Shown: one piece after another, positions 52,112-62,717 of the stretch | Layout: every line of letters begins with the position of its first letter | Position numbering within the stretch: the stretch's first letter is position 1 | Source: Heyndrickxia oleronia | GTDB taxonomy: Bacteria > Bacillota > Bacilli > Bacillales > Bacillaceae_C | NCBI RefSeq assembly: GCF_017809215.1 | Contig: NZ_CP065424.1 | Span: 3,194,001-3,258,000, forward strand | DNA: 64,000 nt | Reading direction: 5' to 3' | Notes under the pieces: model-generated | Told to the model about the DNA's origin: nothing | Databases searched by the model: none | What the model saw: the letters and a program-made list of their open reading frames with translations, nothing else | Made by a program: the position numbers and the translations under genes

Positions 52112-52837
52112 TTAGGATTCGCCAAGAATAGGCTCTATTTGTATTTGATTCTTTTTTTCCATCGTAAAAATTATATTATCGTTTACTAATTGGTCTTTTA
52201 CACCACCAGTAATGGATAAGGCAGATTCTAGAATACCAGGGTCTCCAAGGGCTGTAATCGTAAAGGGCTCAGGAAATGGTATACCATCTACTGTAATAAC
52301 AGGTCCAGTACAAATAATGTACGAACTATGGTTAATTCTTTGTCCATTAACAGCAATCGCAGTAGCCCCTGCAATATATAGTTCATTAATTACTTTAAAA
52401 ACATGACGGTCATGTACAATGTAATTATTTACATTTTCCTCTTTCGGATCATAATCTCCATCCTTTAGGGTGACGATTAAACCTTTTCCCTGGACTTTTA
52501 CCTTTCCTAAAAACATCCGATATTTTTCAGCGTCTTCAGCAAGATTATAAAAAACTGTCTCTTCTTTCGATAAATCTTTTTCTATGGAACGAACCTTATT
52601 TTGCTTTTCATACAATTCCTTTTGTAATTGACGATTTTCCTTTTGTTGCTTAAGTAATTGATTACGTAATTCATTTTCCCTAACAAACTGTGGATCTGAA
52701 AAATGATTTTTAGTCTTTTCATCTTTATTTACTGTGTTGTATGAAAAAGCAAGCATAAAGCCTAATACGAGACTGACAAATGCAAGTATGACATATTTAC
52801 CTTTCATTTTCTTGGTTTTCATTATTCTTTTGGCCAT
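52112..52837 (-). CDS. ylxW: DUF881 family protein YlxW
   Basis: A 241-residue paralogue of YlxX: N-terminal membrane segment (about 14-31), coiled coil (50-90), DUF881 domain (GKGLIVTLKDGD, VINELYIAGATAIAVNGQRINHSSY, PFTITALGDP). It overlaps divIB by 41 bases. AAGGAGG lies close before the ATG. Function unknown; conserved in the division cluster. Confidence 0.88.
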   Translation of the reverse strand: MAKRIMKTKKMKGKYVILAFVSLVLGFMLAFSYNTVNKDEKTKNHFSDPQFVRENELRNQLLKQQKENRQLQKELYEKQNKVRSIEKDLSKEETVFYNLAEDAEKYRMFLGKVKVQGKGLIVTLKDGDYDPKEENVNNYIVHDRHVFKVINELYIAGATAIAVNGQRINHSSYIICTGPVITVDGIPFPEPFTITALGDPGILESALSITGGVKDQLVNDNIIFTMEKKNQIQIEPILGES

Positions 52838-53594
52838 CTTCCTCCTTCACCTCCGTTTTAAAAGGTTTGAAGGTTGAACCAACTTCTAAATCAATGACCC
52901 CTTTTACATTCGGATCAAGTTGGCTAACAATAGATGGGTAGTAGATAATTTTACTTGCTAACGTTCGAATCGTTGCCGAAACCTCGAAACCATCATTCAT
53001 ATATAAGGTTATATGATATATATCGGTTTTTTTAGGAGAATAGTTAATCTCTGAAATTGAATTGATAATCTCTTTAGGTAACTGTTGAATTTGCTCTACC
53101 ATTGCTTTGAGAATTTTCCCTTGTTTAAAGTTGGTTAAAATCGGAATATTACTTTGAGAATTGCCTTTTTGATTAACTATATTTCCGCTTTCAAGTACAG
53201 TTAAAAGTTTTGTACCATCAGATATGTTCGCTACAGCAGTGTGTTCCTTAATTTGCACCACCACATTATTTGGAAAATTTATCTTAACCGTTGCTTTTTT
53301 TACTTCGGGAATAGTTAATAATTTAGAAGTCGTTTTTTCTTTATTGATGCTCCAAATATTTGTTTTATTTGAGATCCCCATCTTTTTTATTACTGTTTCT
53401 GTATCAACTAGTTGGTTACCTGCTACTTTGATATTTTTAACATGACTTAGAGGAGATTGGAAATAAACAACAAAGAGGATTAATAGAAAAAAAATTGAGA
53501 TTAAAAATATTAACCTGCGATTGGCCTTCCTTTTCCTTTGCTCTTTCAACTTTGGAATCCGATCTTCTAAAGATACAATTTTTCTTTCTGACAT
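52797..53594 (-). CDS. divIB: cell division protein DivIB (FtsQ)
   Basis: A 265-residue bitopic division protein: cytosolic start MSERKIVSLEDRIPKLKEQR, one membrane segment (about 28-45), a POTRA domain (SPLSHVKNIKVAGNQLVD...) and a beta domain. Scaffold with FtsL and DivIC for septal synthesis. ATG at 53594 with AAGGAGG. Follows murG directly; murB, present between them in Bacillus subtilis, is missing. Confidence 0.95.
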   Translation of the reverse strand: MSERKIVSLEDRIPKLKEQRKRKANRRLIFLISIFFLLILFVVYFQSPLSHVKNIKVAGNQLVDTETVIKKMGISNKTNIWSINKEKTTSKLLTIPEVKKATVKINFPNNVVVQIKEHTAVANISDGTKLLTVLESGNIVNQKGNSQSNIPILTNFKQGKILKAMVEQIQQLPKEIINSISEINYSPKKTDIYHITLYMNDGFEVSATIRTLASKIIYYPSIVSQLDPNVKGVIDLEVGSTFKPFKTEVKEEDGQKNNENQENER

Positions 53595-53624
53595 AGGTGT
53601 CCCTCCTTTCATTTTTCATTCATT

Positions 53625-53655
53625 CAAAAAATGAAGAACGGATCAACCGTCCTTC
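53625..53655 (-). terminator. hairpin between murG and divIB
   Basis: Minus strand GAAGGACGG / CCGTTCTTC with loop TTGAT and T run ATTTTTTG. A fair terminator in the gap where murB would be; a divIB promoter may lie within the same short gap or upstream. Confidence 0.75.
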
Positions 53656-53684
53656 AATTTCTTATAAGATCATTGCTAGAGAGA

Positions 53685-54779
53685 TTAATATTCAATCACA
53701 TCCTGCATGACTTTAAATAACCGATCAGATGCATCCGGTATGCCCATACCTTTTGCTGCTTTTTTCATTTTCATTATTTTCTCATCATTAAGTAAAATTT
53801 CATCGATCGATTTAATTAATTGCGGCCCGGTTAAATTATTTTCAAGAAGCATTGTAGCTGCACCTTTTTCTGTTAGTGCACTGGCGTTTTTTTCTTGATG
53901 GTTATTGGTTACATATGGACTAGGTATTAATATACTTGGCAGTCCAAGTGCAGTAATTTCAGCTAAAGTGGTTGCACCCGCACGGGAAATTACTAAATCA
54001 ACCCCTCTTAAGAGGTCTGGCATATTATGTATGAAAGGAGCTACAACAATATTTTCTGGCTTTCCTACTAATGAAACTTCCTTTTCAACTTCATTGAAAT
54101 GGACTTCACCAGTCACATATACGATTTGGTATGGTTTTTCTGCAAATTCAGCTAATGATTTTATTACTGCTTCATTTATCGGCCTTGCCCCTCTACTCCC
54201 GCCAACTATTAGTACCGTTTTCTTGTTGGCACTTAAGCCTAACGATTGAAGAATGTCTTTATTTTGCTCACCAATTACTTCAGAAGCGCGTGGGTTACCT
54301 GTTAAGACTACTTTTTCCTTTGGGAAAAACTCACCTGCAGAATCAAAACAAGTCGCCACTTTATTTACATATCTACTTAAAAACTTATTTGTTAAGCCAG
54401 GAATACTGTTTTGTTCATGAATAATGGTTGGAATTTTTTGCTTTGCTGCTGCGTATACAACAGGACCACAAACATAACCACCTGTTCCTATAACTACATC
54501 AGGTTTAAAAGATTTTAATAATCTTTTACAATCTTTAACACCTTTAAAGAAACGAATGAATGTTTTTATATTTTCTAAAGATATGGATCTTTTTATACCT
54601 GTAATCTGAATCGATTGAAAGGGAATATTTTCTCTGGTAACTAATTTAGATTCTAGCCCTTTTTCTGTACCTATATATAAAAATTCAGTATTCGGATGTT
54701 TCGCTTGTATAGTTCTTATTAAAGCAAGTGCAGGATAGATATGTCCTCCCGTACCACCACCGCTTACAACGATTTTCAT
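53685..54779 (-). CDS. murG: UDP-GlcNAc:lipid I N-acetylglucosaminyltransferase MurG
   Basis: A 364-residue GT-B glycosyltransferase converting lipid I to lipid II on the cytoplasmic membrane face. [44 protein letters not shown] and [11 protein letters not shown] are the conserved sites. The start ATG has GGTGAAAAA upstream. Preceded by a terminator, so probably with its own promoter in the 257-base gap after spoVE. Confidence 0.97.
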   Translation of the reverse strand: MKIVVSGGGTGGHIYPALALIRTIQAKHPNTEFLYIGTEKGLESKLVTRENIPFQSIQITGIKRSISLENIKTFIRFFKGVKDCKRLLKSFKPDVVIGTGGYVCGPVVYAAAKQKIPTIIHEQNSIPGLTNKFLSRYVNKVATCFDSAGEFFPKEKVVLTGNPRASEVIGEQNKDILQSLGLSANKKTVLIVGGSRGARPINEAVIKSLAEFAEKPYQIVYVTGEVHFNEVEKEVSLVGKPENIVVAPFIHNMPDLLRGVDLVISRAGATTLAEITALGLPSILIPSPYVTNNHQEKNASALTEKGAATMLLENNLTGPQLIKSIDEILLNDEKIMKMKKAAKGMGIPDASDRLFKVMQDVIEY

Positions 54780-54912
54780 TTTTTCACCTCAAAAATATTA
54801 ACACAGTTTTTTAATTGTAATATGACTTTCCTATCATACTATATTCTAAACCAGTTTTCTTGCCCAGTAAAAGAATATTTATATGATTGTAATACTACTG
54901 TAGAACAAATGT

Positions 54913-54942
54913 AAAAAAACCCTTGAATAGGGTTTCTTCTCT
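54913..54942 (-). terminator. terminator after spoVE
   Basis: Minus strand AAACCC-TATTCAA-GGGTTT followed by TTTTTACATTTG, about 100 bases past the spoVE stop. The remaining spoVE-murG gap holds no gene. Confidence 0.8.
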
Positions 54943-55036
54943 CGATAAATAGAATAATATTAATTTCTGTACTTGCCAAAGTTAGGTTAGTCCAACTTTT
55001 CTTTGCTCCCACTCTTCCTTCTGGCACTTAAACAAA

Positions 55037-56137
55037 TTAAATTCTTGAATAGCGACTAATATTAAGAAGGACACCTATAGCCATTAGCATAAGTGTAAGT
55101 GAAGATCCTCCATAACTTAAAAATGGTAAAGTAATCCCCGTTACTGGCATTAAACCAGTTACTACGCCAATATTAATCATTACCTGAATAGCAACCATGG
55201 AAATAATACCAACAGCTAAAAAACTACCATAAAGATCTGGAGCCCCAAGAGCGATCCGAATGCCGCGCCAAAGTAATAGAGCAAATAATAGTAAGACAAA
55301 TGTTCCTCCGATAAAGCCTAGTTCTTCAGCTAAAATCGCGAAAATAAAATCTGTTTGCGGTTCCGGGAGATAAAAGAACTTCTGGCGGCTTTCCCCTAAA
55401 CCAAGTCCAAATAAACCTCCAGGTCCGATTGCAAACAGTGATTGAATAATTTGAAATCCTGCACCTTGTGGATCTTGCCATGGATCTAAAAATGATGTGA
55501 TACGGGCCATTCGATATGGTGCAGAGAGAATTAATGCAACAAACCCAGCAACACCTATTAAACCAAGTATTGCAAAATGCAAAATTCTTGCTCCCGCTAT
55601 AAAAATCATAATGACACAAGTTCCTAACATAACCGTTCCAGTTCCTAAATCTGGTTGCAGCATAATCATTCCAAATGCAAGGAAAACAAGGGAAAGTGAG
55701 GGAACTAGTCCTTTTTTTACGGTCGTAATATACTTTTGCTGCTCCGATAAAAACTTTGCTAAAAAGGCTATCATTGCTAACTTAATAAATTCAGAAGGTT
55801 GGATTGAAAAAGCCCCAACTCCGATCCAACTTCTTGAACCATTTCGCTCCATTCCTATCCCAGGTATAAGAACTAAAACTAGCAGAACAAAGCATATAAT
55901 TAAGATCGTTTTAGCCCATGAACGCCATGTCCAATAATCGACATTCATTATGAAAAACATAGCTAGGACACCCACTCCAGCAAATAATAACTGACGTTTT
56001 GCAAAAAAGAGGGAATCATCAAATTTATAGTTTGCCCATATTGCACTAGCACTATAAACCATTATAAGTCCAACTGTTAATAATAATAATGTGACGATAA
56101 TTAACATGATATCAGGATTTGATTTTTTTACTGGCAA
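55037..56137 (-). CDS. spoVE: SEDS glycosyltransferase SpoVE
   Basis: A 366-residue SEDS-family peptidoglycan polymerase with ten hydrophobic segments. VYSASAIWANYKFDDSLFFAKRQ, NGSRSWIGVGAFSIQPSEFIKLA, QPDLGTGTVM and GITLPFLSYGGSSLTLMLMAIGVLLN are conserved and very close to Bacillus subtilis SpoVE, which with SpoVD makes spore cortex. TTG at 56137 is eight bases from GAGGTG and gives the SpoVE length exactly. Confidence 0.93.
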   Translation of the reverse strand: MPVKKSNPDIMLIIVTLLLLTVGLIMVYSASAIWANYKFDDSLFFAKRQLLFAGVGVLAMFFIMNVDYWTWRSWAKTILIICFVLLVLVLIPGIGMERNGSRSWIGVGAFSIQPSEFIKLAMIAFLAKFLSEQQKYITTVKKGLVPSLSLVFLAFGMIMLQPDLGTGTVMLGTCVIMIFIAGARILHFAILGLIGVAGFVALILSAPYRMARITSFLDPWQDPQGAGFQIIQSLFAIGPGGLFGLGLGESRQKFFYLPEPQTDFIFAILAEELGFIGGTFVLLLFALLLWRGIRIALGAPDLYGSFLAVGIISMVAIQVMINIGVVTGLMPVTGITLPFLSYGGSSLTLMLMAIGVLLNISRYSRI

Positions 56138-56238
56138 AGTCAACACCTCGAGAGTGAAATATTTGAGCTAGGTGTTCATTCTCAAGATGTTAAACGTAAA
56201 GGAATCTACAACGGCCAATACGTTCTTCTTTTTTGCTC

Positions 56239-57594
56239 TTATTTTAACTTATGCACGGCATCGATAAAAATATCACCGCGAACTTCAAAAGTTTTATATT
56301 GATCCCAACTTGCACAAGCAGGTGACAGTAAGATAACATCCCCAGGCTTTGACAATTCAAAAGCAATAGGTACTGCCTTTTCAACATTATCGACACGATG
56401 CACCATTTCTATTCCAGCTATTTCTGCAACCTTTTCTAGCTTTTCAGCTGTTTGACCAAATGTTATCATCGCTTTCACATTTTTAAGAGATGGAATTAAC
56501 TCATCGAATTCATTGCCTCGATCAAGACCACCAGCTAACAAAATAATAGGTTCAGAAAATGCGTTTAACGCACTTTGCGCAGCTAAAATATTCGTCGCCT
56601 TTGAATCATTATAAAATTTCCTACCAGCAATTTCCTCAACAAATTGTGTACGGTGCTTAACCCCTTTAAAAGTAGTTAATACTTTTCGAATGGCTTTATT
56701 TTGCACTCCCATTAGCTTGGTTGCAGCAATAGCAGCCATAATATTCTCCAAATTATGTTCTCCTGGGAGAACAATATCACTTCTAAGAATGATTTCTTCT
56801 CCTAGAAAAGTAATCATACCATTTGCAATCGAACACCCTTCTGCTAATGGTTTTTTCGCTGAAAATGGAATGATTTTCGCTTTCGTAAATGAAATGAGAT
56901 CTAATAATTCCTCCTGATCAGCATTAACAATTAAATAGTCGTCTTCTAATTGATTTCTAGTAATATTTGCTTTTGCCTGTGCATATTCTTTCTTTGTTCC
57001 ATGATAATCTAAATGCGCTTCATAGATGTTCGTTATTATTGCAATATGTGGACGGAAAGACCGAATCCCCATTAATTGAAATGACGAGAGCTCTACCACC
57101 ATTTGATTATCTTTTGTCGCAGTTTCAGCAACTTCCGATGCGACGGTCCCAATATTTCCAGCAATTAATGGATTGGTTCCTTCATTTGCTTGTAGTATTT
57201 CAAAGATCAAGGTTGTAGTCGTTGTTTTACCATTTGTACCTGTAATTCCGATTAATTCAGCTTCAGAAATCTGATAGGCTAGTTCAACCTCGGTGATAAC
57301 AGGTATTCCACGTTCAATCGCTCCTGCTACTAATGGATTAGTGTATGGTATACCAGGATTTTTGACAATTAATTCGAAACCCTCATCTAATAATTCAATC
57401 GGATGACAGCCACAAATTACTTTAATCCCTTGTTCTAATAACCCCTGTGCCTCAGGATTTTCATTTAATGGCTTATAGTCATTTACCGTAACAAAGGCTC
57501 CTAATTTATGTAAAAGCGAGGCAGCACTAACCCCGCTCTTCGCTAATCCCAATACAAGTATTTTTTTATGTTGATAGTTATTAATTGTTTTCAC
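56239..57594 (-). CDS. murD: UDP-MurNAc-L-alanine:D-glutamate ligase MurD
   Basis: A 451-residue Mur ligase adding D-glutamate. N-terminal Rossmann domain (LVLGLAKSGVSAASLLHKLG), ATP site [30 protein letters not shown] and SPACASWDQYKTFEVRGD. GTG start at 57594 immediately follows the mraY stop, with GAGGTG about ten bases before it. Confidence 0.97.
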   Translation of the reverse strand: MKTINNYQHKKILVLGLAKSGVSAASLLHKLGAFVTVNDYKPLNENPEAQGLLEQGIKVICGCHPIELLDEGFELIVKNPGIPYTNPLVAGAIERGIPVITEVELAYQISEAELIGITGTNGKTTTTTLIFEILQANEGTNPLIAGNIGTVASEVAETATKDNQMVVELSSFQLMGIRSFRPHIAIITNIYEAHLDYHGTKKEYAQAKANITRNQLEDDYLIVNADQEELLDLISFTKAKIIPFSAKKPLAEGCSIANGMITFLGEEIILRSDIVLPGEHNLENIMAAIAATKLMGVQNKAIRKVLTTFKGVKHRTQFVEEIAGRKFYNDSKATNILAAQSALNAFSEPIILLAGGLDRGNEFDELIPSLKNVKAMITFGQTAEKLEKVAEIAGIEMVHRVDNVEKAVPIAFELSKPGDVILLSPACASWDQYKTFEVRGDIFIDAVHKLK

Positions 57595-58569
57595 TTACAA
57601 CCACACCTCGATATAAATTGCTAAAATTGCGCATAATAATCCTACTGTCCAAAAAGTGACAACTACTCTCCATTCAGACCATCCAACTAATTCATAATGA
57701 TGGTGCAATGGACTCATCCGAAAGATTCTTTTCCCTGTTGTTTTAAAAGAAATGACCTGTAAAATAACAGATAATGTTTCAATAACAAATACTCCACCAA
57801 TTATGATAAGTATTATCTCTAGCTTTGTTAAAATAGCAATAGTAGCTATAGCACCTCCAAGTGCTAATGATCCCGTATCACCCATAAACACTTTTGCTGG
57901 GTGAGCATTAAATACAAGAAAACCAAGGACTGCCCCCACAACAGCAACTGAAAAAACGGCCACATCATAATTTGACTGATTCCAGGCTAATACAGCTAGT
58001 GCACCAAAAGCAATTGCTGAAGTTCCTGACACAAGTCCATCCAGTCCATCTGTTAAATTAACCGCATTTGAAAATCCGACTAACCAAAAGATTATAAACA
58101 CTAAATAAAACCAACCTAAATCAAATGAGTAACCAGTACCTGGAATGGTAATCTCAGTTGAAAATTGGGATTGGCGAAAGACAACATAAAATATGACGGA
58201 AATAATAATTTGCCCGAGCAGCTTTTGCTTTGAAGTTAACCCTAAGTTACGTTTTAGGACAACTTTAATAAAATCATCTAAAAAGCCTAGCAACCCAAAG
58301 CCTAAAGTTACCAATAGGAGAAGATAGGTTTTTACCGATGGCTCAGAAAATTTATATGTCATGACTAATGTCGTAATAACGATTGATAAGATAATTACGA
58401 TTCCACCCATAGTCGGTGTACCCGTTTTCTTTTGATGTGACTTTGGCCCCTCCTCACGAATACTTTGCCCAAATTTTAATCTTCTTAAAAAGGGGATAAA
58501 TATTGGGGATAGAAGTGCTGTAATTAAAAACCCCATTAAAATGGTAAAGAAAATCACTTGCTCCATCAT
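57595..58569 (-). CDS. mraY: phospho-N-acetylmuramoyl-pentapeptide transferase MraY
   Basis: A 324-residue membrane enzyme with ten hydrophobic segments, making lipid I from UDP-MurNAc-pentapeptide and undecaprenyl phosphate. [34 protein letters not shown] and [20 protein letters not shown] carry the catalytic aspartates; [19 protein letters not shown] near the end. ATG six bases after AAGGAGGGG, which is inside the end of the preceding small gene. Confidence 0.98.
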   Translation of the reverse strand: MMEQVIFFTILMGFLITALLSPIFIPFLRRLKFGQSIREEGPKSHQKKTGTPTMGGIVIILSIVITTLVMTYKFSEPSVKTYLLLLVTLGFGLLGFLDDFIKVVLKRNLGLTSKQKLLGQIIISVIFYVVFRQSQFSTEITIPGTGYSFDLGWFYLVFIIFWLVGFSNAVNLTDGLDGLVSGTSAIAFGALAVLAWNQSNYDVAVFSVAVVGAVLGFLVFNAHPAKVFMGDTGSLALGGAIATIAILTKLEIILIIIGGVFVIETLSVILQVISFKTTGKRIFRMSPLHHHYELVGWSEWRVVVTFWTVGLLCAILAIYIEVWL

Positions 58570-58570
58570 T

Positions 58571-59020
58571 TTATCCCCTCCTTTTACTTTCTATATAGTT
58601 TTCCAATAAGCTTGCAAATTCATCCTTTTCTTCTTCTACTGCAATATCATATGTAAATGCTTGAGCATTAAGAAGTTCAGGAGAATAAAAGATAAATTTA
58701 GTCATTGTTTCACACTCTTCTTGTTTTAATTTTCTAGTATATTCTTCACATAGTTGATGAAAGGCACTGACGAGATCATCCACAAAAATAACTGGAAAAT
58801 GGTTAGGCGTATAATTAGGCAATGACTCATTATTAAGCCAAACTGCTGCAATTGCCCCATTTTCTATTGCTTTATCTAAATTTTTATCATGAATTGGGAT
58901 GAATAAACCTTTCGCCTGTAACTCATCAGAAAATATTGACACAGTATCAAACTTCATATCTGGTTGTTGGATTCCACGCGTATGTGTAGATAGATGATAT
59001 ACGTCATTAAACGATAACAT
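58571..59020 (-). CDS. stand-alone MurF N-terminal-domain-like protein
   Basis: A 149-residue protein lying between murE and mraY. Residues about 25-100 follow the N-terminal (UDP-sugar binding) domain of MurF: a [19 protein letters not shown] stretch, then [18 protein letters not shown] and [19 protein letters not shown]. In real MurF the ATP site GVTGSNGKTTTK follows at once; here the chain instead continues with an acidic 50-residue tail and ends. No P-loop and no ligase residues are present, so it cannot be an active ligase. It is open, with a start and spacing (2 bases from mraY and from murE) that look translated. Whether a relic or a binding protein is unknown. Confidence 0.75.
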   Translation of the reverse strand: MLSFNDVYHLSTHTRGIQQPDMKFDTVSIFSDELQAKGLFIPIHDKNLDKAIENGAIAAVWLNNESLPNYTPNHFPVIFVDDLVSAFHQLCEEYTRKLKQEECETMTKFIFYSPELLNAQAFTYDIAVEEEKDEFASLLENYIESKRRG

Positions 59021-59022
59021 TC

Positions 59023-60480
59023 TTATCTCTCCTTTACTGCTTCTAAAGCTACTACACGATCATCAAAATCCAATATTTGACCACCAATTTCTTGATATGT
59101 TTCATGTCCCTTTCCTGCAATAAGAACCACATCACCTTTTTTTGCGTTCTTAACTCCGTAGTAAATCGCTTCTTTTCGATCAGGAATTGTTATATATCTT
59201 TGCCCTTGAACTCCAGATTCCATATCACGAAGAATATCTAAAGGATCTTCACTTCTAGGGTTATCAGATGTGAAAATCGGATCTGTTCCGTACTGACAAG
59301 CAATTTGAGCCATTATTGGGCGTTTTGTTTTATCTCTATCTCCTCCACAGCCAACGACAACAAATACCCGTTTTTCTGCAAAATGCTGAATCGTCTTTAA
59401 TACATTTTCTAAACTATCAGGAGTATGGGAGTAGTCAACAATGATTGGGAATTCTTGACCCCCATTGACTAATTCAAATCTTCCAGCTACGCCTTTAACA
59501 TTCTCAATCGTATGGATGATCTGATCTAATGAGATATTGGAAATATAGCCTGTCGCAATTGCAGCCAACACATTATATACACTAAATTTTCCAATCAGCT
59601 GTAAATTCACCTTATGCTTTCCTTCAGGTGAATGTAAAGTAAATGTAGTACCAGATGCACTCATATGAATATTTGTAGCAAAAAAGTCGGCTTCATTATC
59701 AATTCCATAAGTGATAATATGTGCAGCAGTTTCTTTTTGAAATTTTTCTGATGCTTTATCATCAATATTAAGTACGGCGTATTTTGGCTTTTTATGGTCA
59801 TAGGTATTTCCAAGCTGAGAAAATAGTAAACTTTTCGCCCTTCTGTATTCCTCCATTGTATGGTGATAATCCAGATGGTCCTGAGTTAAATTTGTAAAAA
59901 CTGCAATATCATAATCACAACCAAATACTCTTCCTTGATCCAGTGCATGTGAAGAAACCTCCATTATAGCAGTTTTCACATCCGCATCAACCATTTTCTT
60001 AAATGTTTTTTGGAGGATTGTGCTATCGGGGGTTGTTCTTTTAGCTTCATGTACTTCATCACCAATTTTTATGTACATCGTCCCAATTAATCCTGTATTT
60101 ACCTGGCTATCACGAAAAATTTGATCAATTAAATGACTCGTTGTTGTTTTTCCGTTTGTTCCTGTAATCCCAATTAATTGGAGCTTTCTCGTTGGTTGAT
60201 TGTAAAATGCATCAGCCAAGATCGCCATGGCTCTTTTTGTATCTTTTACTACAATGACAGGTATCGAAACATTTACAGGTTGTTCAGCAATAATAGCTGC
60301 AGCACCTTGTAATTCAGCGTCTTGAGCAAATTTATGACCATCTACCGTTAAGCCTTTAATACATATAAACAATGCACCTTTCGTTACTTTGCGATTATCT
60401 TGAACAATATCGGTAATCGTTGGATTTTCGTTTGGAAGTTTTACGAGGGGTAAAACATTTAATAGTGTATGTAAGTTCAT
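59023..60480 (-). CDS. murE: UDP-MurNAc-tripeptide synthetase MurE (meso-diaminopimelate adding)
   Basis: A 485-residue Mur ligase. N-terminal domain with [21 protein letters not shown] site [15 protein letters not shown], and the diaminopimelate-recognising DNPR in [19 protein letters not shown]-terminal domain [14 protein letters not shown]. The DNPR motif shows that the cell wall uses meso-diaminopimelate. GAGGAAGG upstream of the ATG. Confidence 0.97.
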   Translation of the reverse strand: MNLHTLLNVLPLVKLPNENPTITDIVQDNRKVTKGALFICIKGLTVDGHKFAQDAELQGAAAIIAEQPVNVSIPVIVVKDTKRAMAILADAFYNQPTRKLQLIGITGTNGKTTTSHLIDQIFRDSQVNTGLIGTMYIKIGDEVHEAKRTTPDSTILQKTFKKMVDADVKTAIMEVSSHALDQGRVFGCDYDIAVFTNLTQDHLDYHHTMEEYRRAKSLLFSQLGNTYDHKKPKYAVLNIDDKASEKFQKETAAHIITYGIDNEADFFATNIHMSASGTTFTLHSPEGKHKVNLQLIGKFSVYNVLAAIATGYISNISLDQIIHTIENVKGVAGRFELVNGGQEFPIIVDYSHTPDSLENVLKTIQHFAEKRVFVVVGCGGDRDKTKRPIMAQIACQYGTDPIFTSDNPRSEDPLDILRDMESGVQGQRYITIPDRKEAIYYGVKNAKKGDVVLIAGKGHETYQEIGGQILDFDDRVVALEAVKER

Positions 60481-60644
60481 TTCTACAGTCCTTCCTCTGT
60501 TTCAATTACAGAAATACTAACTTTATCATATCTTTAATGAAAAATAGTACCTACCCATTTTACTAAAAAAATGCGGTGGATGCTATTAGATTATAATATA
60601 TTGATTGATATTGGAGGGATTTTCTAAGTAAAAACATTTTCATA
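60481..60644 (-). other. spoVD-murE gap, presumed murE promoter region
   Basis: No gene. AT-rich with TATAAT at about 60591-60596 on the minus strand but no clear -35. The terminator of spoVD is at 60645-60674, so murE needs its own start. Confidence 0.4.
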
Positions 60645-60674
60645 AAAGAAGCGGCAACCATTTGCCGCTTCTTC
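60645..60674 (-). terminator. spoVD terminator
   Basis: Perfect stem AAGAAGCGGCAA / TTGCCGCTTCTT, with TTTTATGAAAATGTTTTT after it on the minus strand. Confidence 0.9.
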
Positions 60675-60699
60675 ATTGCAATAAAGCTTACAATAACTT

Positions 60700-62619
60700 C
60701 TAATTCATATAAACTCGGATGGTAGAACCTTCCTCCACTTTAACACCAGGCAAAGGATCCTGCTTAATAACCGTTTCTCCTTTACCACTTACTTCTAATT
60801 TCAAATTTACGAGTTGTTCCATTAATTTATTCTTCGTCAATCCTTTTAAATCTGGAACTTCAATCGTAGGTGTATCTAAGTAAGGGGTAATTTCTTTTTC
60901 CATTTGATTTTTTCTCGGTTTAACTCCCATCGCACGAAGACTATCACCTATAATAGTACCCGCAATTGGTGCTGCTACTTGTCCTCCAAAAAGGACTGTA
61001 TTTTTTGGATTATCTACGGCAAAATAAACGACAATTTGTGGATCGTCTGCTGGTGCAAACCCAATAAATGAGAGTACATAGTTATTTTCCATGTATCCTC
61101 CACCCGGTTTCGGCTTCTGGGCTGTACCTGTTTTTCCGCCAACTCGGTATCCTTCGACAAATGCCTTTTTTCCGGTACCATTTGCTACTACACTTTCTAA
61201 CGCTCTTCTAACCTCTTTAGATGTTTCCTCGGAAATAACTCTCCGTTTCGCAACTGGTTCTTTTTCCATAACAGCTTTTCCTGTTTTGGGGTCTACTAAC
61301 TCCTTTGCAACAAAAGGCTCATATAAAGTTCCGCCATTTACTGCTGCTGCGACAGCTGCAACTTGTTGGATTGGAGTAACCGACACCCCTTGACCAAAGG
61401 CAGTTGTCGCTTGTTCCACCGGTCCAACTCTATCCATATTAAATAAGATTCCTTTTGATTCACCTGCCAAGTCGATTCCAGTTTTTTCGCCAAAGCCAAA
61501 ATTTCGAACGTATTTAAATAAATCTTCCTTTCCAAGGCGTTGTCCTAGTTCTACAAATCCAGGGTTGCATGAATTTTCTACTACTTCTAAAAAAGTTTCC
61601 TTCCCATGTCCCGATCGTTTCCAACATTTTAACACCGCATTCGCTACTTTTATCTTACCTGTATCTACATACGTATCCTTATCAAGATCTACTTTCCCTT
61701 CTTCCAGTGCAGCTGCTAATGTAATTACTTTAAAAGTTGAGCCTGGTTCATAGGTGCTCCATATAGGTAGATTACGGTTATACACTTCTTGCGATACATC
61801 TTGGAATTTCGCAGGATCAAAGGTTGGACGACTTGACATTCCTAATATTTCTCCTGTTTTAGGATCCATAGCAATCGCGATTAAGCCATCTGGATTATAT
61901 TTCGTTTCAGCAATATCAAGTTCTCTTTCGATAATTGTTTGTACCTTTGTATCAATCGTTAATTTTAAATCTAGTCCATCATGAGGTTGTTTAAAATCAT
62001 CGGACATATCTGGCATTCTTCTTCCTTTTGCATCAGAATAAAATTGAACCGAACCCTTGTCCCCTTTTAATTCCTCATCATAATATAGCTCAAGACCCAT
62101 TAGTCCTTGATTATCTATTCCCGTAAATCCTAGAACATGTGATAAATAACTATCGAAAGGATAATACCTCTTCGAATCTTCACCAATATATACTCCCTTT
62201 AACTTTAAGTCTCGTACAGCTTTTGCTTTTTCATTTGAAATTTTTCTACCTTCTTTAATACGTTGTATATTTACAATAGTTGAAACTTGTTTATAAATAC
62301 TTTCTTTTGATGCGTCTAATACAGCTGCTAGTTTCTCTGCCGTTTCAGCTGGGTTTTCAACCTGTCTTGGAACGACGAAAACAGTTGGTGCACTTTTATT
62401 GGTAGCAATCGCTACCCCATTGCGGTCGACAATTTTTCCTCTTTCAGGCTCAAAAGGGATTTCACGACTCCATAATTCCTTTGCACCACTTGTTAACCAG
62501 TTTCCAAGAGCTAATTGCACATATCCTAATCGTATATCAATGACCCCGAAAATTATTATGCCAACTAAGAGTGTGATGACTAATCGTTTTCTTACTGTTA
62601 CATTAGAAACACGCTTCAC
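60700..62619 (-). CDS. spoVD: stage V sporulation protein D (class B penicillin-binding protein)
   Basis: A 639-residue transpeptidase for spore cortex, partner of SpoVE. One N-terminal membrane segment (about 13-30), dimerisation domain, then the transpeptidase domain with Ser294 in GSTFK, the SCN motif in VVENSCNPGF and KTGTAQKP; one PASTA domain ends the chain (IEVPDLKGLTKNKLMEQL). Start is GTG at 62619 with GAGGAGG nine bases away. Length matches Bacillus subtilis (646). Confidence 0.96.
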   Translation of the reverse strand: MKRVSNVTVRKRLVITLLVGIIIFGVIDIRLGYVQLALGNWLTSGAKELWSREIPFEPERGKIVDRNGVAIATNKSAPTVFVVPRQVENPAETAEKLAAVLDASKESIYKQVSTIVNIQRIKEGRKISNEKAKAVRDLKLKGVYIGEDSKRYYPFDSYLSHVLGFTGIDNQGLMGLELYYDEELKGDKGSVQFYSDAKGRRMPDMSDDFKQPHDGLDLKLTIDTKVQTIIERELDIAETKYNPDGLIAIAMDPKTGEILGMSSRPTFDPAKFQDVSQEVYNRNLPIWSTYEPGSTFKVITLAAALEEGKVDLDKDTYVDTGKIKVANAVLKCWKRSGHGKETFLEVVENSCNPGFVELGQRLGKEDLFKYVRNFGFGEKTGIDLAGESKGILFNMDRVGPVEQATTAFGQGVSVTPIQQVAAVAAAVNGGTLYEPFVAKELVDPKTGKAVMEKEPVAKRRVISEETSKEVRRALESVVANGTGKKAFVEGYRVGGKTGTAQKPKPGGGYMENNYVLSFIGFAPADDPQIVVYFAVDNPKNTVLFGGQVAAPIAGTIIGDSLRAMGVKPRKNQMEKEITPYLDTPTIEVPDLKGLTKNKLMEQLVNLKLEVSGKGETVIKQDPLPGVKVEEGSTIRVYMN

Positions 62620-62679
62620 CTAAATGTTCCTCCTCTACAAACCCATTCTGGATATTTTAGGGACTAACCTCATTATTAG

Positions 62680-62707
62680 AAGCTTATGCTTGTACAGTTT
62701 CCAATAG
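62680..62707 (-). promoter_or_regulatory. possible sigma-E promoter of spoVD
   Basis: Minus strand CTATT (62703-62707) and CATAAGCTT (62680-62688) with a 14-base spacer resemble the sigma-E elements ATATT and CATACAMT, 60 bases before the spoVD GTG. spoVD is sigma-E controlled in Bacillus subtilis. Confidence 0.5.
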
Positions 62708-62717
62708 AACAGAGGCA

